Program-made: the position numbers and the translations under genes
Notes under the pieces: generated by a model
Database searches by the model: none
Seen by the model: only the letters and a program-made list of their open reading frames with translations
What the model was told of the DNA's origin: nothing
Part shown: piece after piece, positions 25,525 to 34,789 of the stretch
Layout of the letters: every line of letters starts with the position of its first letter
How positions within the stretch are numbered: the stretch's first letter is position 1
Assembly (NCBI RefSeq): GCF_019704315.1
Contig: NZ_AP024597.1
Span: 62,001-126,000, forward strand
Direction of reading: 5' to 3'
Length of the DNA: 64,000 bases
Source of the DNA: Stygiolobus caldivivus
GTDB lineage: Archaea; Thermoproteota; Thermoprotei_A; Sulfolobales; Sulfolobaceae

Positions 25525-25830
25525 CAATACTTTTTCCAGCTCCAGTGTCTTGACCTCTGGTAACGCTATTTCCTCTAAACCTGAAGTCCTCACATATCTC
25601 AGCCACTCCTCATAGGTAGTGAAATACATAGGGTTTCCTTCATTATCAACCTCTACGCGTAATCATAGGTAAACTCATTATGCTACCGACCGAATAAAGC
25701 TGAAAAACCGCATAGGGTAGGGGACTCAGCCCCACTATCGTGTTCACTAGTTGTGAAGCCTTAGTAATTTCCTCGTTCACCTTAATAATAATGACGAAGT
25801 TTACCGTAATATCACATCGGTATACCATTA
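25525..25830 (-). pseudogene. Decayed gene, copy 2 of the duplicated C-terminus plus upstream part
   Basis: Bases 25525-25641 repeat 22638-22752 and encode YFTTYEEWLRYVRTSGLEEI and LPEVKTLELEKVL on the minus strand, here running into the IS end. Upstream, a second open frame (25646-25828) encodes VNFVIIIKVNEEITKASQLV and NTIVGLSPLPYAVFQLYS, which probably is the N-terminal part of the same gene, shifted by a frame break near 25650. The family is unknown to me. It was probably an intact gene of about 100 codons before decay. Confidence 0.5.
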
Positions 25831-26160
25831 TAGTGACCCTTTTCTTCTATAAGGGACTGACAGTAATTGCCCTTTTCTGCAGTTAAGGGGATAAAGTATA
25901 GTGTTTTTCTTATCAAAGGGGGGAGATTATGTAGACCGAAATAGGTCCCCCTCAACTGTTCCAGTAAGCCAGACTCCTCAGCTTACATAAGGGGGCTAAG
26001 CACTTCCTCGGGTCTGAGCTTAAGGGGCGTCACTACCCCTTTCAGTGTGACTTAAGCCCTGACTAATATAAGAAGTCAGGCCTTTGTAGTGAGGTATAGT
26101 ATTGCGGAAAGTATTATCGCCCCGGTTAATTAGGTAAACCTCGTCAAGAAGGGACTATAA
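25831..26160. other. Non-coding decayed region
   Basis: No ORF of significant length. The stretch has many short stop-broken frames and looks like eroded accessory DNA. Confidence 0.4.
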
Positions 26161-26247
26161 GGGTTAGGTAAAAGCTACGTGATTTATATCCCTAAGGACA
26201 TCGCTAACATCCTCGACTTGGGGTGTGATAGGGCAGTCCAGTTGTAA
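26161..26247 (+). pseudogene. AbrB/SpoVT-type DNA-binding domain remnant
   Basis: A short open frame reads GLGKSYVIYIPKDIANILDL and continues GCDRAVQL. The pattern G-K-S-x-x-(V/I)-x-IPKD-I ... L-D-L ... D-x-V-x-L is the swapped-hairpin AbrB core. A frame break replaces the usual K-E-G-D turn and a stop ends it at once. Only this core remains. Confidence 0.5.
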
Positions 26248-26794
26248 AAGGTGGTAGGACAGATTTAACACGTGCTATGACGCCCCCAAAGTATTAAGCT
26301 GAGGTTTGCCGTAAGAGGTTGGAGGAGAGGTCAGCAGGCCCCCGGGATTGATAGTTGGCACTGTCCTTCATTACCGTTATTGGGGAGGGGAGATAAGCCC
26401 CTCCTATGTACGTCTAGGTGGCTCACGAGGTGATCTCGGCTAACACTGTGCTCGAAACGTGACCGAAAGGCCCGTTACTGGACGTCAGGCCCGGTTTGTA
26501 GGCCACATATGCCTTAAAAATTAGTTAGAAGGTTTTTCACGACCTAAGTTTTTACGGTTTGTTTTCTAGTATTTCTTAAAGTCTCATTGAGTATTGGTGA
26601 AGGCTAGGAGAGAAACGTCTGTTAAACTAAAGGGTTCGTAGAGTGTGTATATTTGAGATACCACGGTTAGGGTACTTGACTGCCCCCTTACTTGAAAACA
26701 GTCCGAGTTAAAACTACTCGTTGACTCCCTGGTCAGGGTCATCGGGCACTTGGTTTCAAAGGTACTTATTACCCCCTTAGGCGTATAATTAATT
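26248..26794. other. Gene-free stretch before the RHH gene
   Basis: No gene is visible. The last bases hold a TATA-like GCGTATAATTAATT (26780-26793) right before the ATG at 26795, rather close for a leaderless start. Confidence 0.4.
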
Positions 26795-27157
26795 ATGGCT
26801 AAGATAGTGATGGAGGATATTGACGAAGACCTCTATAAGGTACTTAAAGTAAAGGCGGAAGCCTTAGGCATTAGTGTATCTGAAGCTGTCCAGCAAGCTA
26901 TAGCCTTATGGCTTGAGGTAACTAACAGTGTAAAGGACTTGAACTATGCGGTGTTAAAAACAGACCCAAACGCGATAAAAGCCTATAATGAGGGAAAGTA
27001 CGTGTTAGTGTGTGAAGGAAAGGTTATAGGGGCTTTCGAGAGTGAGGAGGAAGCAATTGAGAAAGCTAAAGGCCATACTAAATGTTTATTGAGCAGTAAT
27101 AAATACCCTAAACTAGTTATAGGAGAATGGGGATGGACATCAGTTGCTTTAGGGTAA
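26795..27157 (+). CDS. Ribbon-helix-helix protein with DUF5678-like C-terminus
   Basis: A 120-residue protein. Residues 1-45 look like a ribbon-helix-helix DNA-binding fold: a short strand (AKIVMEDIDEDLYKVLKVKA) followed by LGISVSEAVQQAIALWL. Residues 65-92 (YNEGKYVLVCEGKVIGAFES and EEEAIEKAK) match the small DUF5678-like beta-hairpin module found with archaeal aspartyl proteases and antitoxins. It overlaps the protease gene by 25 bp. It probably acts as the repressor or antitoxin-like half of a two-gene unit. That functional claim is inference from structure and context. Confidence 0.7.
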   Translation: MAKIVMEDIDEDLYKVLKVKAEALGISVSEAVQQAIALWLEVTNSVKDLNYAVLKTDPNAIKAYNEGKYVLVCEGKVIGAFESEEEAIEKAKGHTKCLLSSNKYPKLVIGEWGWTSVALG

Positions 27158-27507
27158 GCGACCGGCCCTTAATACCCGTAACTGTAATTGACCCAAATAC
27201 CGGAGTTACGGTTGACGTTGAGGCCCTTATCGACACCGGGTTTTCTGGTTTTCTTTTAGTCCCCCAACCTATTTATGATAAAATTAGCTCTTTAGAGATT
27301 GACACCTCAAGGTTCTACTTGACGTTGAACGGCCTAATTAAAACTAAGGTAGCAAAGGTAGACGTTAAAATAGGGAGTTTAATTCTTAAGGGTTTTGCCG
27401 AAACCCCGATATTCGGCAGAGGTCTGACATTAATAGGTAGGGAGATGTTAAAGAAATTAAACGTCGAGTTTAAGAAAGGAGAGGAAATCTGTGTAAGGGA
27501 TCCTTAA
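27133..27507 (+). CDS. Retropepsin-like clan AA aspartyl protease
   Basis: A 125-residue single-domain protein with one aspartyl protease motif, EALIDTGFSGFLLVP, with D-T-G at residues 34-36. The hydrophobic-hydrophobic-G motif near IFGRGLTLIGREMLKKL is the partner strand. Like retropepsins it should work as a homodimer. The ATG at 27133 is preferred because an AGGAGA ribosome-binding site (27121-27126) lies 6 nt before it. The ATG at 27127 abuts that site. It is paired with the overlapping ribbon-helix-helix protein. The substrate is unknown. Confidence 0.75.
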   Translation: MDISCFRVSDRPLIPVTVIDPNTGVTVDVEALIDTGFSGFLLVPQPIYDKISSLEIDTSRFYLTLNGLIKTKVAKVDVKIGSLILKGFAETPIFGRGLTLIGREMLKKLNVEFKKGEEICVRDP

Positions 27508-27957
27508 ACTGTAGTTTTACTTATGACAGTACCTATCCTACTTTAACTCGTCTTAGAGGCCCTTCATCGGGGCTAACGCACCTAAACGGTTTCCGACAAG
27601 CTTGAAGAGCTCCCTCCACGCCCATTAGGTCGGTGAGCCCCCCGGTTTCGGGACTTGCCTTAGCAGTGCTCAGCCCCTTCCTAGCTCCGTGCTTTTTAAC
27701 AAACTGTGTGTAAGCCTGAAAACTTTATCAGTATTACCACTGCTTGGTATTACCAAGGGAAATCAGGGTTAACTGTTTGACAAGTCTTATGGCGTTCATG
27801 ACACGAAAGAGGATGTTGCCCGCAGGTATAGTAGCCCTTTCAGGTTATCAGGAGGGGTGTCCTCCTTAAGGCGTTACGGGGCGTTAAAGGGGCCGTCGTA
27901 TTTTCAGCCGTATTAGACGTAGTAACTCGTTGTAAGGCATCACCTTATGGTCAACTG
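27508..27957. other. Gene-free stretch with a palindromic 13-mer
   Basis: No convincing gene. TTGGTATTACCAA at 27744-27756 is the same palindrome that occurs twice at the left end of the IS. It is the only structured element noted in these 450 bp. Confidence 0.4.
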
Positions 27958-28692
27958 TCACTGGTATATCATGACGTTTAGGCCTTTTGCGTAACCCCTC
28001 ACAGCTTTATTAATCTTTGGGCCAGCGAGTACCGGGACGACCTTTTTACCTTGGTAGTCCTTCTCGACTTCCTTGACTTTAGTCAACAAGTCGTCTACGT
28101 CCCTTATTTCAGCCTTAAACTTAACCTCGATAACGTAAACTGCCTTGTCGGTCTCGACAACGGCGTCGACCTCACCGACAGGAGTCTCATAATGCTTGTA
28201 AACGCTGGTTACCCTCTCACCCCCTTCTTTAATACTACCCAAAAAGTTGCTGATAAAGAACGATTCGTTAAGGATACCTAGATCACTCCTAATTGCTGCG
28301 ACTTCGCCCTTCACCTCGTCGATCTTAGCCTCGAGCTCACCCTTTATCACCTTGTCGTTCTCGAGCAGTTCCCTCTTTATTTTTTCATCATTTTCCAGTA
28401 GCTCTTTCTTAGTCTTATCCATGTACTCTATTATCTCTCTCTTAACCCTCTCATCGTTCTCAAGTAGCTCCCTCTTTATTTTCTCGTCGTTAGCTAACAG
28501 TTCTTCTCTAGTCTTCCTTATTTCGTCCCTTAAGCCCCTCTCTAACTCTTCTACCTTCCTCTCAAAAGACTGTAAATAGAAATATGTCAGGGCGATATAA
28601 GCCTCAGTATTTGTCAGCTCTTGCCCGCTCTTCAGTTTCTCGACTATCCTCAAAACGCTCTCCCTAAACCACTTTGCGATCTCGTCTTCCAT
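27958..28692 (-). CDS. PD-(D/E)XK nuclease-like protein with hendecad coiled coil
   Basis: A 244-residue protein in three parts. Residues 1-60 are helical. Residues 67-121 form five consecutive 11-residue repeats of the type E-N-D-E-K-I-K-R-E-L-L, a hendecad coiled coil. Residues 140-244 are a restriction-endonuclease-like domain with VGEVDAVVETDKAVYVIEVK, holding D176, E189 and K191 of the PD-(D/E)XK site. Many archaeal proteins of this build (DUF3782-like) exist, with unknown targets. The ATG at 28692 is chosen over a TTG at 28746, since an ATATTTAAA box lies about 25 bp before it. It diverges from the HerA-like gene. Confidence 0.75.
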   Translation of the reverse strand: MEDEIAKWFRESVLRIVEKLKSGQELTNTEAYIALTYFYLQSFERKVEELERGLRDEIRKTREELLANDEKIKRELLENDERVKREIIEYMDKTKKELLENDEKIKRELLENDKVIKGELEAKIDEVKGEVAAIRSDLGILNESFFISNFLGSIKEGGERVTSVYKHYETPVGEVDAVVETDKAVYVIEVKFKAEIRDVDDLLTKVKEVEKDYQGKKVVPVLAGPKINKAVRGYAKGLNVMIYQ

Positions 28693-28919
28693 AACCAGAT
28701 ATTCCCCACTCAGTTTAAATATGTTTTGAAGGGAGAGGGAAACCAATGACTGGGGGTCGTGAACAGGTGGAAAGAGCTAATGGGGTGGAATGCCCCACAA
28801 TAGGCGGGACTGGTATGAAAAGGCGAGGGTTCTCACAATTTCGGTAAAGGTTATGTAAATATTAAGGAGTGTTTACAAGCTCCGTAATCCTTTTTAAAGT
28901 CTATAACTAATACCGTATT

Positions 28920-30832
28920 ATGGAAGAACTGTACACCGATAAGTTGATCGAACAGTTGAAGGCTAGAGTTAAGGAAGCAAATGACGTCGTGTCCAAGTTC
29001 TCCAAGGACGGGAGAGTAATAGGCAAAGTCACGAGGTTTGAGTACGTTAACATAGGGAGTAAACCCCTCATAAAAGTGGACATCTCCTTTGAGAGCTATT
29101 TCCAGAACCCCGTGAAGAGGGGGGAGGTAATCGCTATAGCCTCAATAATCCCGAAAGTCATCGTCATCGGCTCAGTCGACATGATAACCAGAGGGGACAT
29201 GATGACCGCCTTAGGGATAAGGGAGATAAGGGGTAGGGAAGACCCGTCGACTATAATAACGAACACAGTCCTGACAATAAACCCCCTCGCAGAAGTCAGG
29301 GTAGAAGACTTGGAGAAGGGGGCCCCAAGGCCTACTCCCGTAGTCTCCCCCATAGACCCCCAGTCCCCCGTGTTCCTGCCTAAAGACGAGCTGGTAGAAA
29401 TAGCCCTGAACATGCCTAAGGAAGGGGTGACAATAGGGAACGTGTTTTCGGGCTTTGAGAAGATAGGGGCGAGGGTAGTGCTTGACGAAGAGACCCTGAG
29501 GCACCACGTCCTGATAATAGGGACTACCGGGTCGGGGAAGACTACCCTCTTAAAGTCCGTCATATTCGACCGGGGTATACCCAAGCAGTCAGTCGTTTTC
29601 GACAGGCAGGGGGACTTCGTCAGGTTCGCCATGGAGAAGGGGCTAGAAGGGTCAGTAATCGTCCCCGTCACTAAACAGCTCTTAGAGACCTATAATACCT
29701 TTGAGGAAATGGTCCAGCAGAGGTACTGCCAAGGCGCTGAGGGCCTCGGGGACTACGTCAGTTGCGGGGACCTTAAGTTCTACCCTTACTCACTTAAGTT
29801 CTCTAAAGTGTTCAGGACTTTCAACCAGATCAGCCCCTATATGAGCGACCAAGCGTCGATGATGTGGGAACCGATATATAACAGGTTTAAAGCCAACCTG
29901 TACCACTTCTTAATGGAACTGGTGGTAGGGAGCAATAAACCCCTAAGTGACGACCATAAGGCATTGGTCAACAAGTTGTTCGGTTGGGTCTTAAATCATA
30001 TGGCCCTCAGTAACTTGGTGGACGAACCCTTAGAACTGACCGGGGAACTCCTCAAGGAGGTTAACTCTAAGGTCACGAGTAGTAAAAGGGTGTCAAAGAG
30101 GGTCCAACACGGTAACCAGAGCGTAGAGTACGTGATAATAAAGAAGGAGGGAGGAAACGATAAGCTCGGTGGGGGCCCTAACCCTTCAATTACCTTCCAA
30201 CTCTTCGACCTCCTGAAATACGTCATGGAAGAGGACTTAGACTTACACTCCAGTACGGAGTCAAACATTAACAGGCTCCTCAGGAGCTTAAACGACTTCG
30301 GCATATTCGACATCCCTAATACGATAAACGAAATCCCTGATGACGTACTGAACTCTGAACTGGTAATAGTAGACTTATCGTTCCTGCTAGAGTCCACAGA
30401 GTCCACAGACCCCCTCAGTATTATCGTATACAAAGTGTTAAACGAGGTGTACGGCTTCAAGGACAAGTGGTATAAGGAGAACCCAAAGAAGACGTTCCTC
30501 ACGTTGCTTGTAATGGACGAAGCACATGAGTTCTTCCCCAAGCTAGGGGTGAAGTCTCAAAGTCCACGATAGAGAGGATGATCAACAGGATACTGAGGCT
30601 GGGTAGGGTAAGGGGACTGGGCACGGTATTAGCCACTCATATGCCCCAAGACCTGAACGAGCTCATACTCCAGTTGACCAACACGAAGGTAATTATGAGG
30701 AACAACAAGGACGTCTTGGAGGACATGGGGGCAAAGGAGTATATTGACATGTTGGTAAGTGCACCTCCCGGGTTAGCACTGGTCAAGTCTATCAGGTTTA
30801 ACGACGTGTTAATGCAGACCAGCCCGCCGTGA
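28920..30832 (+). pseudogene. herA: HerA-like (FtsK/HerA superfamily) ATPase, frameshifted
   Basis: The first frame encodes 550 residues with an N-terminal HAS-barrel-like domain, Walker A IGTTGSGKTTLLKS at residues 200-213 and Walker B LTLLVMDEAHEFF near residue 535. It ends abnormally at 30572. The second frame (30578-30832) continues without a gap in sense: IERMINRILRLGRVRGLGTV, LATHMPQDLNEL and a normal C-terminus. Shifting by one base around 30545-30560 restores VSKSTIERM. So one 1-nt indel splits an otherwise intact gene of about 637 codons. The gene is unusually GC-rich (34 of 60 bases at 29341-29400). It is probably a defence or mobile HerA and not the housekeeping HerA-NurA copy, since no nurA is next to it. 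Confidence 0.8.
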
Positions 30833-31026
30833 ACTAGACAAAATGTTAAAAAGCAAAAAGGGGGAAAACCTCTCCCCTCTTTAATTGTAAATGGACAGCG
30901 TTTTATGCGAGACCCTTCACACCCGGTGTGTCTTTACCGGTCATGCTAAACGGTTTTGCGTATTCTACGGTCAGGGCTTTAGGACACGTATGTTAGTATA
31001 AACAGCTACGGGGTATAAAGTTTAAA

Positions 31027-31320
31027 TTGGGGTTTAACCAGATTAACTCCAGTGAACCGGGTTTGGCCCTGAAGGTGGAAGTCGGGAAAAAAGGTTACGT
31101 AATAATCCCTAAAAGTATAAGGGACCTCGTCGGGATTAAAGAGGGGGACGTACTAATACTACGTGTCACAGACGGGAAAATTATCCTCGAGCCTGAAAGG
31201 AAAGTCGACCTCGAGTCCTTGAGGAAATATATGGAGGGACACAAGAAGAAAATATCGTATGCAAAGGAGGCTAAGTTAGGTGAGCTGGCTAATATAAGCC
31301 TAGAGGAGGAATTTGAGTGA
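31027..31320 (+). CDS. vapB: VapB antitoxin, AbrB/SpoVT type
   Basis: The protein has the AbrB swapped-hairpin motif LKVEVGKKGYVIIPKSIRDL followed by GIKEGDVLILRV, then a charged tail that would clamp the toxin. The TTG at 31027 gives 97 residues, but it may start later at TTG 31063 or GTG 31075, because the TATA-like GGTATAAAG (31012-31020) is too close to 31027 for a leaderless start. It overlaps vapC by 4 bp (GTGA). Together they form a type II toxin-antitoxin operon that should repress its own promoter. Confidence 0.85.
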   Translation: MGFNQINSSEPGLALKVEVGKKGYVIIPKSIRDLVGIKEGDVLILRVTDGKIILEPERKVDLESLRKYMEGHKKKISYAKEAKLGELANISLEEEFE

Positions 31321-31703
31321 TTTTCCTCGACGCTAACTTCCTCATCTATTTGAACTTAGGTGTAAGAGGAGTAGAAGAGTTTTATTATAAGCTCCTCAGT
31401 GAGGAAAATACTGCACTGGACCCCTTAGTTATTGATGAAGTAGTCTATGTGTCTAAGAAGAAATACGGTGTGAAGTATGAAGACACTTTGGAGTTTTTAG
31501 ACAATGTAGTCCTCCCGTACTCTGTAGTATTCCCTATAACGGTTGAGGAGTATAAGAGGGCGAAGGACATAATGCTGGTGGGCTTAAAGCCATCCGACGC
31601 TTTCCATGTAGCTGTTATGTTAAATAACTCCGTCTTAAGGGTCGTCAGTGAAGACGCAGACTTCGATAAAGTGAAGGGTGTCCAAAGGGTTTGGCTTAGA
31701 TAA
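31317..31703 (+). CDS. vapC: VapC toxin, PIN-domain ribonuclease
   Basis: A 128-residue PIN-domain protein. The first acidic residue is in MIFLDANFLIYL (D5), the second in LDPLVIDEVVYV (E near 41), and the later acids in GLKPSDAFHVAVM and RVVSEDADFD. The full quartet of metal-binding acids is present, so the Mg2+-dependent RNase should be active. The GTG start overlaps the vapB stop. The toxin probably cuts tRNA or rRNA as in other VapC proteins. The target is not predictable here. Confidence 0.88.
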   Translation: MIFLDANFLIYLNLGVRGVEEFYYKLLSEENTALDPLVIDEVVYVSKKKYGVKYEDTLEFLDNVVLPYSVVFPITVEEYKRAKDIMLVGLKPSDAFHVAVMLNNSVLRVVSEDADFDKVKGVQRVWLR

Positions 31704-32374
31704 ATGACCACCACTACTATACCGAGTAGTATGTTACCAAAAACTGTTAGCACCTTAACTCCCTAAAGTTTTGACAAACGATGTTACTCCCTTTAATATA
31801 CCGAGCGGGTGTAGAGGCCCGTCTGTACCTTAAAGAGTAACCGGACATGTTTACTCCTCTCCTCAGGGACTAACGGGGCTTAACCCCATATTGACCGTCA
31901 AATGAAATAAACTCTGGTCGGGCTTATTTAAAAATCGTGGCAACTAAGTATTACCCTAAATATTTACGTCTGTGCTTATACTTAATTTTAGTTAAATATT
32001 CAAGAGTCCTCTACCCATAACCGTGAAATATGTAATAACTCAAGTTTAATTAATAAAAATATGTTGACATAAGGGTTTTACATAAAACCCTTTACCTGAA
32101 CCGCGGTGTAGAAGACGGCCCGGTCCGGGGAGATCCTCGACCTCCCAGTGTAAGGGGACGTCAGGTGTAGGGGTACACCGGTCTAACGTATTTCATACTC
32201 AGAAGGACGCTAAAGTACAAGACCCGAGTCCTTGCTAATAGATGCCCCGCACTGTACTATCGTCCCGGTGGGCTTTTATTAATTGAGTGAGTACGGCTCG
32301 TAACACGCCCGTGAATAGCCCAAAACCACCTTTACGGTGAATAATATTCTCTCAAAAAAGATCTACTTAAAAAT
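31704..32374. other. Gene-free stretch after vapC
   Basis: No gene is seen in 671 bp. A segment at 31928-31950 resembles 34856-34878 (AAAAA-x-CGTGGC then TAAGTATT), a weak dispersed repeat. The strong hairpin at 32071-32092 is listed separately. Confidence 0.4.
32071..32092. repeat. Perfect 9-bp hairpin
   Basis: AAGGGTTTT, a 4-nt loop ACAT, then AAAACCCTT. It is a perfect stem with no ORF nearby. It may be a relic of an element end or a regulatory hairpin. Confidence 0.5.
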
Positions 32375-32815
32375 TTACTTCTTTATTTTCCTTAATAATT
32401 TTCTCAGCTGGCGTAAGAGCAAGCGGGAGTATAGTGAAAATGTCACGCTTAAGGTAATCAGTATTGGAAAAACAACAAAAAGTATAATGAGGATAAGGAG
32501 AATTGAAGAGAGGTCTGGAAAACTGTGAAATAGCCCCGATGGGACTTGGGACAGGATAAATAATAAAAATAAGATGCCATAGACGTAACCAAGGACTTCT
32601 TTAAGAGAGTCGGGCGAAGGGTTAGTCGGCCTCTTCCCATAACTTATCGTAACCGGGGGGACGTTTTGGGAGGAGTTGGTCTGGTAGGGGTTCATACTCG
32701 CATAGCGGAACTTAGCGAGCTCCTTCAAACCCATGTCATAGAGCCCTTTTTCGTAATTACCCATCCTATAGTATTCTGGGTCTACATAATACTCCAGCCA
32801 TAAATCACTGGGCAC
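32375..32815 (-). CDS. Hypothetical protein with two C-terminal membrane helices
   Basis: A 146-residue protein from a GTG start. The first half is polar and proline-rich (PPVTISYGKRPTNPSPDSLK). Two hydrophobic helices follow: LGYVYGILFLLFILSQV and ILLILIILFVVFPILITLSV. It ends in a very basic tail (RLLLRQLRKLLRKIKK), which should stay in the cytoplasm. No family is recognised. It stands alone among gene-free DNA, so coding status is likely but not certain. Confidence 0.5.
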   Translation of the reverse strand: MPSDLWLEYYVDPEYYRMGNYEKGLYDMGLKELAKFRYASMNPYQTNSSQNVPPVTISYGKRPTNPSPDSLKEVLGYVYGILFLLFILSQVPSGLFHSFPDLSSILLILIILFVVFPILITLSVTFSLYSRLLLRQLRKLLRKIKK

Positions 32816-32983
32816 AAAATAATCTTTTTTTCTTAAAGTAATAAATATATCGTTTTAGTGGTCCCTCTTACGGTTTCTATTCCCCACGCTAAAAGTGAGC
32901 TTTTCCTTCATAGTCCCGTCGTTAAGCTTAGACTGGACGTGAAAGTGAACTTATTAAGGGTTACGGTGCGGGAAAAGTATTTA

Positions 32984-33042
32984 ACATGCCTTAAGTAGTA
33001 TAACGGGACTTTATGGCCCGGTGACGACACTATGATTTCCTT
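32984..33042 (-). repeat. Dispersed repeat / coding remnant, copy 1
   Basis: TTAACATGCCTTAAGT, then a variable 8 bp, then blocks ending GTGACGACA-TAT-ATT, also occurs at 40070-40125. On the minus strand the two copies encode similar peptides (YYLRHVKYFSRTVTLNK here, QHLRHVKSLNHTVAVR there), so they are probably remnants of paralogous genes. Confidence 0.5.
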
Positions 33043-33157
33043 TAGCCTATTTCAAGTAGAATTCTTAAGTTAAAAGGAGATATCATATTTAACCTATATT
33101 TTCAAATATACCACTAGATTTAAATAGAGCGTTTTATATTAAATAATTGGGAAGAGA

Positions 33158-33997
33158 ATGGGATCTTATACACATGAAATTACAGTCCCCGCGTCTAAGG
33201 AGAGGATATTACGCTGGTTGTCAGACCCGTTCCTCTTATCAGGTGTATTCGGGCACGTGAGCATACTCCAAGTATTCGACCCCAAGTCCCAGAAATACGT
33301 GACCCCGTCCTCATTGTCGGGTTATTCTACCAAGTTTAAAGTGATCTATATCTTCGGGACGCCTGAGAGTAAAGTGTATACAAACATTGGGGAGATGAAA
33401 GGGCCACTGTACACCCCTTCAGGGATAGCATATGAGGGCAATACAAGTGACGGCAAACTCAAATGGAACATTAACTTCGAAGTAAGAAGTGTCAGGACTT
33501 TAGAGTCACTGGTGAGGATTTCTGTTATCTCTGAATACGAGATATCAGCGTTCGACAGGTTTTTCGGTAAGACACCCTTCGCCCTACCGGAACATATAGT
33601 CAAGGACCATATAGTCCCTTACGTAAAGTACTACTTTAAGCCGAGCGACGCCTCACAACTGGACATAACACCTACTGTCGTGTATAGTGACGAGGGTAGC
33701 CTCAGTGATATAATAGCCAAAGTACTAAAGGGTATAAGCGAGGTCCATTACGGTGTAATAACGATAGAGGGAGAAGGTGTAAACGGGAAAATCCTGATCA
33801 AAAACGGGAGGATAGAGAGGATTAACGTCAACTACAACGAGAGCTTGATATCAGGGCAGGACGCTTTACTCCAGCTACTATCAATACCCAATACCGCTAA
33901 GGTGACGTTATACTCCCTAGACCTAGACAACGCAGTAATGGCGATGTTAGAGAGGGTACAGAGTAAGAAGACGGTAAATAACACGGCCCCTATGTGA
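33158..33997 (+). CDS. SRPBCC-fold protein (DUF3211-like) with C-terminal extension
   Basis: A 279-residue protein. The first 150 residues have the START/SRPBCC layout, beginning with HEITVPASKERILRWLSDPF and ending with a long C-terminal helix region. It resembles the shorter protein at 45904-46320 (ILSDPVFVLPRIF), and both fit the Sulfolobales DUF3211 family. Residues 165-270 form an extra domain that I do not recognise (VHYGVITIEGEGVNGKILIK). Such folds bind hydrophobic ligands. No ligand can be named. It stands alone with an upstream TATA-like TTTTATATTAAAT (33130-33142). Confidence 0.6.
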   Translation: MGSYTHEITVPASKERILRWLSDPFLLSGVFGHVSILQVFDPKSQKYVTPSSLSGYSTKFKVIYIFGTPESKVYTNIGEMKGPLYTPSGIAYEGNTSDGKLKWNINFEVRSVRTLESLVRISVISEYEISAFDRFFGKTPFALPEHIVKDHIVPYVKYYFKPSDASQLDITPTVVYSDEGSLSDIIAKVLKGISEVHYGVITIEGEGVNGKILIKNGRIERINVNYNESLISGQDALLQLLSIPNTAKVTLYSLDLDNAVMAMLERVQSKKTVNNTAPM

Positions 33998-34381
33998 AAT
34001 CTAGGAAAACCTACAAGGCCTATCACTGAAAGGACTAGGTGTATCATAGTAGTATTAGCGTCCTACATGACACCATTATGTCTGGTGTGTTTTTTCCAAA
34101 TGGACGTGTGACGTCACGGTTTTCTCATCGGTCTTTATTTCGAGCTTAACACCCCTTAACATGTAATGTTTTTTCACCCTCTCCCCCGCTGCTGAGTTAT
34201 CGTTAGAAAAAGGCGTATTTAAATCTACGTCCCGGCTTTAAATGGTAAGGCTTTCCGTCTTTTATAAAACTGTTCTCCGCAGGGGTTTTAGACTTGTTTA
34301 AAAATTAAATATAAAGTAAAAATTATTTATAAAATCTAAAATTTCAACGTGTTTAAATACCGGTCTTGAGAATAAAATGTG

Positions 34382-34789
34382 ATGGAAATAATAGGAGGAA
34401 AAACCCCGTATTTCCCCAACATATTAGACGTGTTTCCTTCAGTGGCTAGGAAGCTGTATAAAAGGGGGGAAGCTGTAATAGTGGACATCAGGCAACCTTG
34501 GGAGTACCAAGAACACCACATCCCCGGGTCGGTACTCATACCCCTAGATTATTTTGACTTTCTGTTCCCACGGTTCATTGAGCGCACACAGTTAAGTCAA
34601 GTGGCTGTGATATGTGAACACGCTAACAGGTCGACATATTTAGTCTACAGTAAGCCCTATTTATTCGACGGATTAAGGGCTTATAACGTAATAGGTGGTA
34701 TAGACTTATGGATCAGGATGGGGTACGAAGTCCAAAAAGGCATCGATGATAACGGCAAGCTATGGTATAAACTATTAAAGAGCAAGTAG
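34382..34789 (+). CDS. Rhodanese-like sulfurtransferase
   Basis: A 135-residue single rhodanese domain. EAVIVDIRQPWEYQEHHIPG is the CH2A motif and VAVICEHANRST is the active-site loop with a catalytic cysteine and the C-x4-R spacing of sulfurtransferases. The ATG at 34382 is preferred over the GTG at 34379. A TATA-like GTTTAAATAC (34350-34359) lies about 25 bp before it. It could move sulfane sulfur in this sulfur-metabolising lineage. The substrate is unknown. Confidence 0.85.
   Translation: MEIIGGKTPYFPNILDVFPSVARKLYKRGEAVIVDIRQPWEYQEHHIPGSVLIPLDYFDFLFPRFIERTQLSQVAVICEHANRSTYLVYSKPYLFDGLRAYNVIGGIDLWIRMGYEVQKGIDDNGKLWYKLLKSK

Noticed and set aside
29096-30541. Long minus-strand open frames opposite the HerA-like gene.
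   Set aside because: They are shadows of a GC-rich coding strand. The plus strand has Walker A and B motifs and a coherent protein.
28920-30832. Programmed frameshifting in the HerA-like gene.
   Set aside because: No slippery heptamer is evident near 30545-30560. A simple 1-nt indel or sequencing error explains it.
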